A program made the translations under genes and the position numbers. Positions 42,734-51,444 of a stretch of 53,524 nucleotides of DNA are shown here, piece by piece. The first letter of the stretch is position 1; the number at the start of each line of letters is the position of its first letter. The DNA is from IDS-8 sp040902105 (GTDB lineage: Bacteria; Pseudomonadota; Gammaproteobacteria; Steroidobacterales; Woeseiaceae), in contig JBBDXW010000003.1 in the NCBI GenBank assembly GCA_040902105.1, positions 1-53,524 on the forward strand, given 5' to 3'. Under the pieces are notes generated by a model that saw nothing but the letters and a program-made list of their open reading frames with translations, was not told the origin of the DNA and searched no databases.

Positions 42734-43222
42734 ATGGATTCAGACAAGAAGATCAGCGTACTTTTTATTTGCATGGGCAACATATGCCGTTCGCCAACAG
42801 CCGAAGGTTTTTTCCGCAAGGTTGTCGCCGATGCCGGCCTTGCTGAGACCATTCGCGTCGAATCGGCCGGCACGCATGCCTATCACTCCGGTGCGCCGCC
42901 TGATCGACGCGCACAGGCGGCGGCAGAACGGCGTGGCGTGACGCTTTCCAATATTCGTGCCCGCAGAATAACGGACGAGGACTTTGAATCGTTCGATTAC
43001 ATCCTCGTCATGGACAAGGACAATCTCGGCGAACTCCTGGAGCGCGCGCCGGAGGAGCATCGCAGCAAGGTCAGGTTGTTTCTCGAGTTTGCCGGAACGG
43101 GGCGCGCCGCCGAGGTGCCGGATCCGTACTACGGCGGAGCCTCCGGATTCGAACTGGTGCTGGACCTTGTGGAACAGGCGTCGGGGAGATTGCTGCAGCG
43201 AATCCGGTCGGGACGACACTGA
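42734..43222 (+). CDS. low-molecular-weight protein-tyrosine phosphatase
   Basis: A 162-residue cytoplasmic phosphatase. The catalytic P-loop is C-M-G-N-I-C-R-S (C at residue 14, fitting C-x5-R-S), and the general-acid loop is DPYYGG near residue 133. In Pseudomonas a homologue lies between kdsB and murB-rne; here zwf-pgl-gnd and a toxin-antitoxin insert separate it from kdsB. Its first 12 or so codons are AT-rich compared with the rest and with the displaced remnant at 41318, suggesting that the 5' end was replaced by an insertion. Confidence 0.93.
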   Translation: MDSDKKISVLFICMGNICRSPTAEGFFRKVVADAGLAETIRVESAGTHAYHSGAPPDRRAQAAAERRGVTLSNIRARRITDEDFESFDYILVMDKDNLGELLERAPEEHRSKVRLFLEFAGTGRAAEVPDPYYGGASGFELVLDLVEQASGRLLQRIRSGRH

Positions 43223-43272
43223 ACTCCTGCGTCGTCAAACGTAATCTTCGCCCGCACTTGTGCAGGGGCTCC
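43223..43272. mobile_element. Partial MITE-like element, right end only (family A)
   Basis: CTCCTGCGTCGTCAAACGTAAT followed by GCACTTGTGCAGGGGCTCC is the right half of the family A element, ending in the complement of GGAGCCCCTGCACAAGTGC and followed by CTGG. The hairpin and left end are missing. It begins immediately after the phosphatase stop codon and lies before the convergent end of rne. Confidence 0.65.
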
Positions 43273-43305
43273 CTGGGACCGACGAGTGCCGGACACTTGC
43301 TTTTC

Positions 43306-46212
43306 CTAGTTGCCGTCGGGCTCTGCTCGATCGTCTTTATCAGTGCTTTTTTCGACCGCGGCAGGTTCCGGCGCTGCGGATTTTGCCGATTGTTCCCAGG
43401 GCAACAGCCTTCCGGCCGGCCTGGCCGATTCCTGCGGCGCGCCGTTGCTTTTCGGTTGCGGCCGGTCGCTGGCTGCGCTCGAGCCAGGGACCTCCGAACC
43501 GGCGCTCCGCCGGTTCCAGTCCGCAGTGTCCGGCCCGGCCGGACCGGGCGTCGGTTGCGCGTCGGCCATTGTGCCTTGTTGCGCGTCGCGCGGTTTCTGC
43601 GGCGCTGCCGCTGCCGGCGTTTCCGCTTTTCGCGGTTCGCTGCCCGTCGATTTGCCGGCCTCTCTGTCGGGCGATGCAATGGGTGATCCAGGGGGTGATC
43701 CAAGGGGTGATCCAAGGGGCGGCGTTCTGGTGATGGGCAGGTCGGGCTGCGTATCCTCGTAGGACGGCCACGTTACAGGGCGGGATTGACCGGCGTCCTG
43801 GCCACCGCGGTGGTCGTCTGCGCGAAGTGACTGTTCGCGTTGAACGTCGCGTTTCGCAGGTGCAGGCGCTGCCGGAACCACCGGCGTGGTTCGTTCAGCA
43901 ACAGGTCCGGCGCCATGGGTGTCGGCACCGGTATTGTTTGCCGTGAGCATAACCGCTGCCGGAAGTTCGGCCGAAATTCCCGGCTCCCTGGCCTGTCCGG
44001 TATCCGCTTTGGACTCGGCCGGTCGTTCCGACCTGTTCCGGTTGCTTCGCCGCCGGCTTGAAGAGCCGTCCCTTGCCGGCCGCTCACCCGGCGACAGCTG
44101 AGCGGTGCCTTCATTGCGTTGCACGTTCGTTTGAGCCTCGGACGTCTCTCCGTTCTCGGCACGCTTCCGCCTGCGGCCGCCGCGGCTGCGGCGCTTGCCG
44201 GGGGTCCTGCGAGTTTCGTCGCGGCTGTCCTGGCGTGTGTCGTCGTTACGTGCGTCGTCCTTGCGGGTCTCCACCCGGCCGTTCGGCTCCGGCACATTGC
44301 CGGTTGCCGCGCTGCGCTCCGCGCCGCTTTTGACATTGCGCGTGGCATCGTCCGCAGATCCCTTGCCGCTTCGTTTCCTGCCTGATTTGGACGAGCGCGC
44401 GCTGCTGCTTCTCTTATCGCTGCGTTGCGGCTCGCTGCGCCGCCGTGTGCGCTGCCCGCCGCGACTGTCCCGCTTCTGCCCGGGACTGGCCGAACGGTCG
44501 GTCTTTCGTTCCTGGTCTGACGTCGCGCCGCCGCCGAACAGGCTGAATAGCCGCGCCAGTATTCCCGGACCCTGGCGTTCAGGCGTTTGCCGAACCGGAG
44601 CCGGGGTGCTGGGGGCGATCGTCGCGACCGCTGCAGGTTCGGCGACCTTTCGTTCCTGAATGCCGGCAAGGAGGCCTTCGGGTTCGTCGTCGATCCCGGC
44701 CAGCGTATAACTCGTCCCGGTGTTCTCCGGCAGTTCGACCTGGTCGTCGCGCACGCGTCGTATCTGGTAGTGCGGCGTTTCCAAAGCGGAGTTGGCCACG
44801 AGGATGACCTGCGTGTCGTTGCGGTTTTCGAGGCTCTGCACCCAGTTTCGCTTTTCGTTCAGCAGATACGTGGCGACTTCGACCGGTAGCTGCGCGATAA
44901 CCTTTGCGGTGCGTTCCTTGCGCGCCTCCTCGCCGATAATGCGCAGGATCGCGAGCGCGAGCGATTCCACGCTTCGAATATTGCCGATACCGGAGCAGCG
45001 CGGGCACGTCATGTAGCTCGATTCGCCGAGCGACGGGCGTAACCGTTGCCGCGACATTTCAAGCAGGCCGAAGCGGGTAATCTTGCCGATCTGCACCCTG
45101 GCGCGGTCCTGTCGGACCGCATCGCGCAGGCGGTTCTCGACCTCGCGCTGGTTCTTCTGCGGGCCCATATCGATGAAATCGATGACCACCAGCCCGCCCA
45201 GGTCGCGCAGCCGCAATTGCCGGCCGATCTCGTCCGCGGCCTCGAGGTTGGTATTGAGAGCCGTCGCTTCGATATCGCCGCCCTTGGTCGCACGTGCGGA
45301 GTTGATGTCGATCGAAACCAGCGCCTCCGTGTGATCGATTACCAGGCTGCCGCCCGATGGCAGCGTCACCGAGTGCGCAAAGGCCGATTCGATCTGGGTC
45401 TCGATCTGGTAGCGCGTGAACAGCGGCACGGCGTCCGTGTACAGCTTCAGCTTGCGCAGATTCTGCGGCATGACCTGTTCCACAAATTCTCGCGCTTCCG
45501 CGTAGGTCGCTTCGTTGTCGATCAGGATTTCGCCAATATCGTTGGACAGATAGTCGCGCAGTGCCCGGATGACGGCGTTGCTTTCGCGATAGATGAGAAA
45601 CGGCGACGGCCTTTCGACCACCACTTTCTTGATTGCTTCCCAGACGGACAGCAGATTATCGAGATCCCATTGCAGTTCTTCGGCGTTGCGATCGATCCCC
45701 GCGGTGCGCAGGATAACGCTCATCCCGTCGGGTATCGCAACGTCGTGAAGAGCCTCGCGGGCGACATCGCGGTCTTCGCCGACGATGCGGCGGGAAACGC
45801 CGCCGGAGCGTGACTTGTTCGGCTTCAGGACAATGAAGCGACCTGCAAGGCTGACAAAAGTGGTGAGCGCCGCGCCCTTGTTGCCGCGTTCCTCCTTGTC
45901 GATCTGCACGACGATGTCCTGGCCTTCTTTGAGGACACTCTTGATCTCCGGCTTGGCGCCCGGAGCAACGTCATTGATGAAGTATTCGCTCGAGATGTCC
46001 TTGAGCGGCAGGAAGCCGTGCCGGTCAGCACCATAGTTGACAAAGGCCGCTTCGAGGCTTGGCTCGATGCGCGTAATCCTGCCTTTGTAGATGTTAGCTT
46101 TTTTGCGTTCGCCGGACGGGAGTTCGATGTTGAGGTCGTACAGGCGCTGGCCATCGACCATCGCCATGCGCAACTCTTCTTCCTGAGTTGCGTTGATAAG
46201 CATTCTTTTCAT
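43306..46212 (-). CDS. rne: ribonuclease E
   Basis: A 968-residue endoribonuclease for mRNA decay and rRNA/tRNA processing. The S1 domain lies at about residues 36-120. DNase I-like catalytic motifs LVSIDINSAR and VVIDFIDMGPQKN hold the metal-binding aspartates, and the zinc link is in TCPRCSGIG. From about residue 530 onward it is a disordered arginine/proline/glutamine-rich tail, the expected scaffold for the degradosome. A 12-bp tandem repeat near the end encodes a four-residue G-S-P repeat. The ATG at 46212 gives MKRMLINATQEEELRMA, the standard start. Confidence 0.96.
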   Translation of the reverse strand: MKRMLINATQEEELRMAMVDGQRLYDLNIELPSGERKKANIYKGRITRIEPSLEAAFVNYGADRHGFLPLKDISSEYFINDVAPGAKPEIKSVLKEGQDIVVQIDKEERGNKGAALTTFVSLAGRFIVLKPNKSRSGGVSRRIVGEDRDVAREALHDVAIPDGMSVILRTAGIDRNAEELQWDLDNLLSVWEAIKKVVVERPSPFLIYRESNAVIRALRDYLSNDIGEILIDNEATYAEAREFVEQVMPQNLRKLKLYTDAVPLFTRYQIETQIESAFAHSVTLPSGGSLVIDHTEALVSIDINSARATKGGDIEATALNTNLEAADEIGRQLRLRDLGGLVVIDFIDMGPQKNQREVENRLRDAVRQDRARVQIGKITRFGLLEMSRQRLRPSLGESSYMTCPRCSGIGNIRSVESLALAILRIIGEEARKERTAKVIAQLPVEVATYLLNEKRNWVQSLENRNDTQVILVANSALETPHYQIRRVRDDQVELPENTGTSYTLAGIDDEPEGLLAGIQERKVAEPAAVATIAPSTPAPVRQTPERQGPGILARLFSLFGGGATSDQERKTDRSASPGQKRDSRGGQRTRRRSEPQRSDKRSSSARSSKSGRKRSGKGSADDATRNVKSGAERSAATGNVPEPNGRVETRKDDARNDDTRQDSRDETRRTPGKRRSRGGRRRKRAENGETSEAQTNVQRNEGTAQLSPGERPARDGSSSRRRSNRNRSERPAESKADTGQAREPGISAELPAAVMLTANNTGADTHGAGPVAERTTPVVPAAPAPAKRDVQREQSLRADDHRGGQDAGQSRPVTWPSYEDTQPDLPITRTPPLGSPLGSPPGSPIASPDREAGKSTGSEPRKAETPAAAAPQKPRDAQQGTMADAQPTPGPAGPDTADWNRRSAGSEVPGSSAASDRPQPKSNGAPQESARPAGRLLPWEQSAKSAAPEPAAVEKSTDKDDRAEPDGN
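43681..43716. repeat. 12-bp tandem repeat inside rne
   Basis: Three units of GGGTGATCCAAG (first unit GGGTGATCCAGG) run in tandem and keep the rne frame, coding a G-S-P-L/P repeat. A related 12-bp repeat occurs upstream of rne at 46622-46677. Confidence 0.75.
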
Positions 46213-46382
46213 GTTGCCCTACTTGTATGTAATGGGGCAGCGAGCGGATTCGGCAAGAAAAAGGCGAAGGGGCGGTGCAGGGAGCCTCAATGAGAGCATG
46301 TCGCAATGCGCCAGCGATGAGGTTGCTAAACTTGAACCAGGCAGGATGACAAATCATCCCGCGTAACAGAAAACTGATCATT

Positions 46383-46432
46383 ATTACCCTGCGGCACAGC
46401 CGCCCTGATTATCCTGCGGCATAGCCGCTCTG
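46383..46432. repeat. Tandem 25-bp hairpin repeat in the rne leader
   Basis: Two directly adjacent 25-bp units (46383-46407 and 46408-46432, about 21 of 25 identical) each contain GCGGC-A(C/T)A-GCCGC, a 5-bp hairpin. They lie 170-220 bases upstream of rne, in the divergent rne/rluC interval (46213-46734). In E. coli, RNase E autoregulates through hairpins in its long leader; a similar role here is inference. Confidence 0.6.
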
Positions 46433-46621
46433 GCGCTTGCCGGTCTGTCGTGCTTGCTGCCAACCGGGAGTCCGGTCTCTCTAAAGTACGAGGCCGGGAA
46501 TGAATTTGATTTTCGCTCGACATTCACTGGACAGTTTGAAGAGGACAGTCCGAAGGGGACAGGCCGCGGAAGACAGTCAGACGAAAGTCGGCGTCGTCAA
46601 TTGTCCATAGCTCGGGTTATT

Positions 46622-46677
46622 GGTCGATCTGTCGGTCGATCAAGGGGTCGAACCATGGGTCGATCCATGGGTCGGGG
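46622..46677. repeat. 12-bp tandem repeat upstream of rne/rluC
   Basis: Four full units and a partial fifth begin at 46622, 46634, 46646, 46658 and 46670, with consensus GGTCGATCCATG and period exactly 12. The unit resembles the GGTGATCCAAGG repeat inside the 3' part of rne. It lies 58 bases before rluC, and could be a protein-binding array or a slippage-prone repeat. Confidence 0.65.
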
Positions 46678-46734
46678 AAAAGGACTCCCCGGCTACCACA
46701 GCGCGCTAATATAACACACAGGGTCAAGCTGGCA

Positions 46735-47751
46735 ATGCCGCACAAGTCGCTGTCTATGCAAGAAAACTCAGGTAAATCGGCACCCGGACCGCGGTCCGGC
46801 GTGCGGAAAGTCCGTGTCGACGCCGAAGGTGCAGGGCAACGCATCGACAACTTTCTGCGAAAGGAATTGCCGGGCGTCCCGAAAAGCCGGCTTTACAGGC
46901 TCCTCCGGCGCGGTGAGGTACGCATCAACGGGGGCCGGGTACGGGCCGAATATCGGCTGCAGGATGGGGACGAGGTGCGCATTCCTCCAGCGCGGATCCG
47001 CGAGGCCGGCGCTCAGCCCTCTGCCGCCAATGCCGCAAGAATTGCAGATCGGGTGCTGTTCGAAGACAAGCGGCTGCTGGTGATCGACAAGCCGGGCGGC
47101 GTAGCGGTTCACGGAGGCAGCGGCGTGAGTCACGGCATCATAGAACTGCTGCGGTTCGCGCGTCCGGATCTGCACGACCTGTCACTGGTGCACCGTCTCG
47201 ATCGTGAAACATCCGGTTGCCTGGTGCTGGCGAAACGGCGCTCCGCGCTGCGTGCGCTGCACGAGCAATTCCGCGCAGGCGTCGTGGAAAAAAACTACCT
47301 TGCGCTGGTCTCGGGCGACTGGCAGTTCGGCGAAGTGCTGGTCGATGCGCCGCTTTATGTGCAGAACCGCAAGGGAGGCGAGCGGCACGTCATCGTGAGC
47401 GATGAGGGGAAGCAGGCACAAACCCGGTTCCGGCCGTCGCGTCGCATCAGTGGAAAATTCGGCAGTTACAGCCTGATGCAATGCCAGCCGCTGACCGGGC
47501 GGACCCATCAGATCCGCGTGCACGCGCAGTGTCGCGGACACCCGGTGGTGATCGACGAGCGATACGGTGATCAGCAGGCAAACCAGGAAGCCAAAGCAGC
47601 AGGCCTGAAGCGCCTGTTCCTGCACGCACAGTCGATTTCATTCCCGGACGATCACGGCAACGAGCTGCTCTTTACCGCGCCGCTCGCGGACGACTTGCAG
47701 CAGTTCCTCCTCTCGCTTGCACCAGGTCCGGGCAAACGACGCTCCGGATGA
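46735..47751 (+). CDS. rluC: 23S rRNA pseudouridine synthase RluC/RluD type
   Basis: A 338-residue pseudouridine synthase. An S4 RNA-binding domain (GQRIDNFLRKELPGVPKSRL, about residues 34-53) precedes the catalytic domain, with HRLDRETSGCLVLAKR holding the catalytic aspartate. LTGRTHQIRVHAQCRGHPV is the conserved C-terminal motif. Divergent placement from rne matches the Pseudomonas rne-rluC order, supporting RluC (23S positions 955/2504/2580) over RluD. The N-terminus has a second possible ATG at 46756. Confidence 0.93.
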   Translation: MPHKSLSMQENSGKSAPGPRSGVRKVRVDAEGAGQRIDNFLRKELPGVPKSRLYRLLRRGEVRINGGRVRAEYRLQDGDEVRIPPARIREAGAQPSAANAARIADRVLFEDKRLLVIDKPGGVAVHGGSGVSHGIIELLRFARPDLHDLSLVHRLDRETSGCLVLAKRRSALRALHEQFRAGVVEKNYLALVSGDWQFGEVLVDAPLYVQNRKGGERHVIVSDEGKQAQTRFRPSRRISGKFGSYSLMQCQPLTGRTHQIRVHAQCRGHPVVIDERYGDQQANQEAKAAGLKRLFLHAQSISFPDDHGNELLFTAPLADDLQQFLLSLAPGPGKRRSG

Positions 47752-47950
47752 TTGAATGCGGGGCATGGCGATGGCGCCGGCCTGTTGCATCAAGTCATCT
47801 GGCTGCAGAAATTCAGCAGTTTCAATGTCACCGAAGTGCCACACGACCTTGGCATGCTTCCTGCACATCCGGTAGTTCGCGACGCCGCTCTGGTGGCTCG
47901 CTCGTCGTTGCAGACTCGCTGGCGCGGCTTGTCGAAATTTCAGGGGACCC

Positions 47951-48847
47951 ATGTCGATTGCTGGCAAGCGACTGTCATTACGCAGCCTGCGAACGTTCTG
48001 CGTCGCGGGCCGGCATCGCAGCTTCCGTATCGCGGCGGAAGAACTGTTCGTGTCCGCATCGGCGATCAGTCATCAGATCAGGAGCCTCGAACAGGAACTG
48101 CAGACCACTTTGTTTCTGCGGAAAGCGCAGTCACTGGACCTGACCGAAGCCGGCGCCAGGCTCTATGCGGAAATCGATCCGTTGATTCGCCAGATTGATG
48201 CGGTGATACAACGCATGTCGTCGCGGTACCGGCAGCAGTTCCTGCGCATTTCGGTTCAACCGTTTTTCGCCAGTGAAATGTTCGTTCCGCGGCTGCCGGA
48301 GTTCACAAGTCAACATCCGAACATCGATATCCACATCGATACCAGCGATGAATCGTCCGAAAAGTACGCTGCGGATTTTGATGCGTCCATTCGTCTCTTT
48401 CGCACCGCGCCGCCGAACCTCCTGTCCGACCGATTGTTTTCGCTGCGGCTCGTCCCGGCCGCATCCCCGGAGTTCAGCGAGAAGTGGCAGTCATTGTCGC
48501 CACATGCAGGGCAGACGTACCCGCTTATCGTGCACGCGACCCGGCCGGACGCCTGGGACAAATGGGCTGAGTCCGCGGGACGCAGTCCGCCGCGGCCTTC
48601 CAGCATCCTCAAACTGAATTCCATGATCGCCGTGGCCCGTGCGGCAGAGCGTGGGCTGGGTGCAGCTCTCGTACCCCTGCCGCTCAGCGACGCCTGGTTT
48701 CAATCCGGCAGCCTGGTCAGGCTTTTCGATCATGAACTGGTGTCACGCGACGGTTACTACTTCGTCCAACGAAAGGAGGACGAGCATCGGGCCGACATTC
48801 AATCGCTGCGCCGATGGATGTTACAGACGTTCGCGTCTGGCACGTGA
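47951..48847 (+). CDS. LysR-family transcriptional regulator (GcvA-like)
   Basis: A 298-residue LysR regulator. The N-terminal winged helix contains LRTFCVAGRHRSFRIAAEEL followed by SASAISHQIRSLE. A co-inducer-binding domain follows from about residue 95. The GcvA-like pattern is suggested by SAISHQIRSLE and LYAEIDPLI. It lies between rluC and maf, where Pseudomonas has other genes, and precedes a secreted TPR protein in the same direction, which it may control (inference). Ligand and targets are unknown. Confidence 0.88.
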   Translation: MSIAGKRLSLRSLRTFCVAGRHRSFRIAAEELFVSASAISHQIRSLEQELQTTLFLRKAQSLDLTEAGARLYAEIDPLIRQIDAVIQRMSSRYRQQFLRISVQPFFASEMFVPRLPEFTSQHPNIDIHIDTSDESSEKYAADFDASIRLFRTAPPNLLSDRLFSLRLVPAASPEFSEKWQSLSPHAGQTYPLIVHATRPDAWDKWAESAGRSPPRPSSILKLNSMIAVARAAERGLGAALVPLPLSDAWFQSGSLVRLFDHELVSRDGYYFVQRKEDEHRADIQSLRRWMLQTFASGT

Positions 48848-48984
48848 ATTTTTTTCAAGCGCTGACCAAGTTTTATTCGTTTGCCGCAAGGAGGAAGGCG
48901 CCTTAGCTTAGGTACCGACGAACCGCGACCTGCAAATCGTCAATGGCGAAGGTTAATTTGCGGAATCGACGAGGAGAAAACGTC

Positions 48985-49530
48985 ATGATCGAATCGAAAA
49001 ACGAACTGTTCGACAATCTTATGCTCGGTGTGTGTCTGTTGGGGACGCTGTCAGCCTTCGGCCCCGTCGCGCAGGCCGGTGAATCTCAACCGGCTTATAC
49101 GATGACCGTGATCGCCGATCGGGCACAGGGCGATCGGGTGGTAGCAGGAGACTATGGCCAGGCAATCGCGCAGATTGCGGCAGAAACGGGAAAGCGCAGC
49201 GACCAGTTCGCGGTAAGCAACAATCTGTGCGTTGCTTACACGAAGTTAAACGACCTTCCCAAAGCTGAGGTTGCGTGCAGCGAGGCGCTGCGCATCAGCA
49301 AAGAAATGTACGGATCCTGGTACGACAGCGATAGAAAGCGAAACTACCATGCGCTCGCCTTGTCGAATCGCGGCGTCATCCGGGCAGTGTCCGGCGATGC
49401 GCAACTGGCCAGAGAGGATTTTCTGCGCGCCAGGAGGTTGAGCGACACGCTCGCGGCCCCGTCGGAAAACCTGGCCCGCCTGGAGGCAGAGATGACGCAG
49501 ACGGTTTCGTCCCGGGTTTCGTCCCGCTAG
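48985..49530 (+). CDS. secreted TPR-like protein
   Basis: A 181-residue protein with a likely signal peptide (LMLGVCLLGTLSAFGPVAQAG). The mature region has two tetratricopeptide-like helix pairs: FAVSNNLCVAYTKLNDLPKA then EVACSEALRISKEM, and ALALSNRGVIRAVSGDAQLA then REDFLRARRLS. GAGGAG at 48971 supports the ATG at 48985. It is downstream of the LysR gene with a 137-base gap. No specific function is recognisable; a periplasmic scaffold is plausible. The interval 49531-49707 shows nothing I can name. Confidence 0.75.
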   Translation: MIESKNELFDNLMLGVCLLGTLSAFGPVAQAGESQPAYTMTVIADRAQGDRVVAGDYGQAIAQIAAETGKRSDQFAVSNNLCVAYTKLNDLPKAEVACSEALRISKEMYGSWYDSDRKRNYHALALSNRGVIRAVSGDAQLAREDFLRARRLSDTLAAPSENLARLEAEMTQTVSSRVSSR

Positions 49531-49707
49531 GGGCAATACTTGCAGGGCATCTCTGCCTTATGTAGAGATTCCCAGGTGCATCAGTCGTTCGCTTGCTGTC
49601 AAAAGAGGCAGCAATTGTCGCCGGTTCACGAATCCCCCTTTGTGGGCCGGCGACATCCTTCTCCCGAACGCATCTCATACGTTCAGGCCGGGGAGCAGGA
49701 GCGTCCT

Positions 49708-50301
49708 TCAGGAAAGGAGGTAGCCGAGTTCCTGCAGCTTTCCGGCCAGCCATATCATCGGCAATCCGATCAATGCGGTAGGGTCGTCCGTCGATACAGA
49801 CTCGAACAGGACGAAGCCGGCGCCCTCGATCCTGAAGCTGCCGGCGCAGTCATATGGTTTGTCGTGCCGCAGGTAATTTTCGGCAAGTCGCCGGTCGAAC
49901 TGGCGAAATCTGACGACGGTTTCGTCAATGTGCTCGTGGCGTCGCCGTGCTACCGGATCCAGTACGCAAACCGCAGTCAGGAATTGCAACGACTTTCCGG
50001 AGGCAGCAAGCAACTGGTCGATGGCGTTCTGATGATCGCCCGGTTTGCCGAGCACTCGCTGGTCGAGCACCGCGAACTGATCCGCACCTATGACCAGATG
50101 CCCCGGATGATTGGCCGCGACAGCTTCGGCCTTATGCCGGGCAAGGCGAGCGGCATGCTCGCGCGGGCTTTCGCCGTCATCGCGCGATTCATCGATACCG
50201 GGGGACACCGTGTGATATTCGGTCAGGAACCGGTCGAGGAGTCCGCGGCGGTAGTGGGACGATGAAGCCAGAATAATGGGCGGGGCCGACGGATTCTGCA
50301 T
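49708..50301 (-). CDS. Maf-family nucleotide pyrophosphatase (YceF type)
   Basis: A 197-residue pyrophosphatase of the Maf family, expected to hydrolyse modified nucleotides such as m7GTP. IILASSSHYRRGLLDRF is the N-terminal signature, VIGADQFAVLDQRVLGKPG contains the active-site aspartate, and DCAGSFRIEGAG is the conserved loop. The start at 50301 fits the family; the longer open frame is spurious. It is divergent from yceD-rpmF-plsX-fabH, as in many gammaproteobacteria. Confidence 0.92.
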   Translation of the reverse strand: MQNPSAPPIILASSSHYRRGLLDRFLTEYHTVSPGIDESRDDGESPREHAARLARHKAEAVAANHPGHLVIGADQFAVLDQRVLGKPGDHQNAIDQLLAASGKSLQFLTAVCVLDPVARRRHEHIDETVVRFRQFDRRLAENYLRHDKPYDCAGSFRIEGAGFVLFESVSTDDPTALIGLPMIWLAGKLQELGYLLS

Positions 50302-50504
50302 GGGCAACGTAAAACCCGGTGATTGGGATGGTCTGCTACGCTCGCAGTGTATCCTTCTATGCCATGTCGGCCACTGCCAGTCAAAGTCGAAATCCCATCG
50401 TATCGACAGCGGCGCGAACTGTGCCGCACGCTCGCCCTGCCACGATGCCAAGCGTGGGTCCGACCTTTGACAGCCGCCGGTGAGGTCCTTATGATGCGCC
50501 CGCC

Positions 50505-51062
50505 ATGCACAGTCCACTGCTAGATCGCAGCTCCCCAGCGGACCTGGCGGAGCTGGGTCAAGTCATTGAAAAAGAAGAAGAATTACAAACGTTTGAGAGA
50601 CTGACGGAGTTGCTGGCGACGGACCTTTCGACGCTGGCGCCCGAAGAGATGCCGCAGAAATGGCGGCAGGCGCCGGTTGCGATTAGACTCGTGTTCGGCT
50701 GGGGGGACAGCCGGCAGCAGTTACCCGTTGCAACGGGCCGTGTCCGGGCTCGAATCCCGGCGGTCTGTCAGCGATGTCTGAGGCCGCTCGAACTGACCCT
50801 GGATGTGGACCTGAAGTTGCTGCTCAGTGGGCAGGACCATGCCACTGCAGCGGCGGACGACTACGAGGTCTGGCAGATCGACGAGGACAGGATAAGGCCG
50901 CTGGATATTCTTGAAGAAGCGTTGATCATGGCGATGCCGCTGTCTGCTTTGCACGACCGGGGCGAGGGTTGTGCGCTACCGGCAGAAACGGATGTCGTCG
51001 ACAGCGCCGATACGGCTTGGCCATTTGCAGATCTCCGATCGCAGATGCAGCAAAAAGACTGA
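50505..51062 (+). CDS. yceD: YceD/DUF177 protein
   Basis: A 185-residue protein of the DUF177 family, which is linked with 23S rRNA accumulation and L32 expression. It shows RVRARIPAVCQRCLRPLELTL with the conserved C-x-R-C-L motif, and DILEEALIMAMPLSALHD. It directly precedes rpmF, the invariant context of this family. It starts at an ATG 203 bases from the divergent maf; the intergenic space probably holds both promoters. Confidence 0.9.
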   Translation: MHSPLLDRSSPADLAELGQVIEKEEELQTFERLTELLATDLSTLAPEEMPQKWRQAPVAIRLVFGWGDSRQQLPVATGRVRARIPAVCQRCLRPLELTLDVDLKLLLSGQDHATAAADDYEVWQIDEDRIRPLDILEEALIMAMPLSALHDRGEGCALPAETDVVDSADTAWPFADLRSQMQQKD

Positions 51063-51160
51063 CAGTCCGAAGCAGGATTCGGCGTCGGGGAATTGAAACG
51101 CCGACGACGGGCGACAGATCAATGATGACGCGACAGCGTCGTCGTTCAATGGAGAGAGAA

Positions 51161-51352
51161 ATGGCTGTACAAAAAAGTCGCAAGACACCCGCGCGACGCG
51201 GTATGCGTCGATCGCACGACAAGCTCCGGGCACCGTCGCTGTCGGTCGATCCAACCACCGGTGAAACGCACTTGCGTCACCGTGTAACGCCCGACGGTTT
51301 TTACCGCGGCAATCAGGTGATTCAACAAGTCGAACAAGACGACGAAGAGTAG
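51161..51352 (+). CDS. rpmF: 50S ribosomal protein L32
   Basis: A 63-residue basic protein beginning MAVQKSRKTPARRGMRRSHD, the standard L32 N-terminus, and containing HLRHRVTPDGFYRG. No zinc cysteines are present, which is normal for the gammaproteobacterial form. GGAGAGAG lies directly upstream of the ATG at 51161; the longer open frame from 50969 is not coding. It is in the yceD-rpmF-plsX-fabH operon. Confidence 0.97.
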   Translation: MAVQKSRKTPARRGMRRSHDKLRAPSLSVDPTTGETHLRHRVTPDGFYRGNQVIQQVEQDDEE

Positions 51353-51444
51353 CCTTTCAGGATCTCAGCGTCTGGCCGGCGCGAATATACCAACGGCATG
51401 ACGTGCCATCGCGCGGTCAATACTCGGGCGGGCCAGTAGCTTCC

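Noticed and set aside
43681..43716. Possible CRISPR-like or direct-repeat array
   Set aside because: The units are contiguous 12-mers without spacers and encode an in-frame protein repeat.
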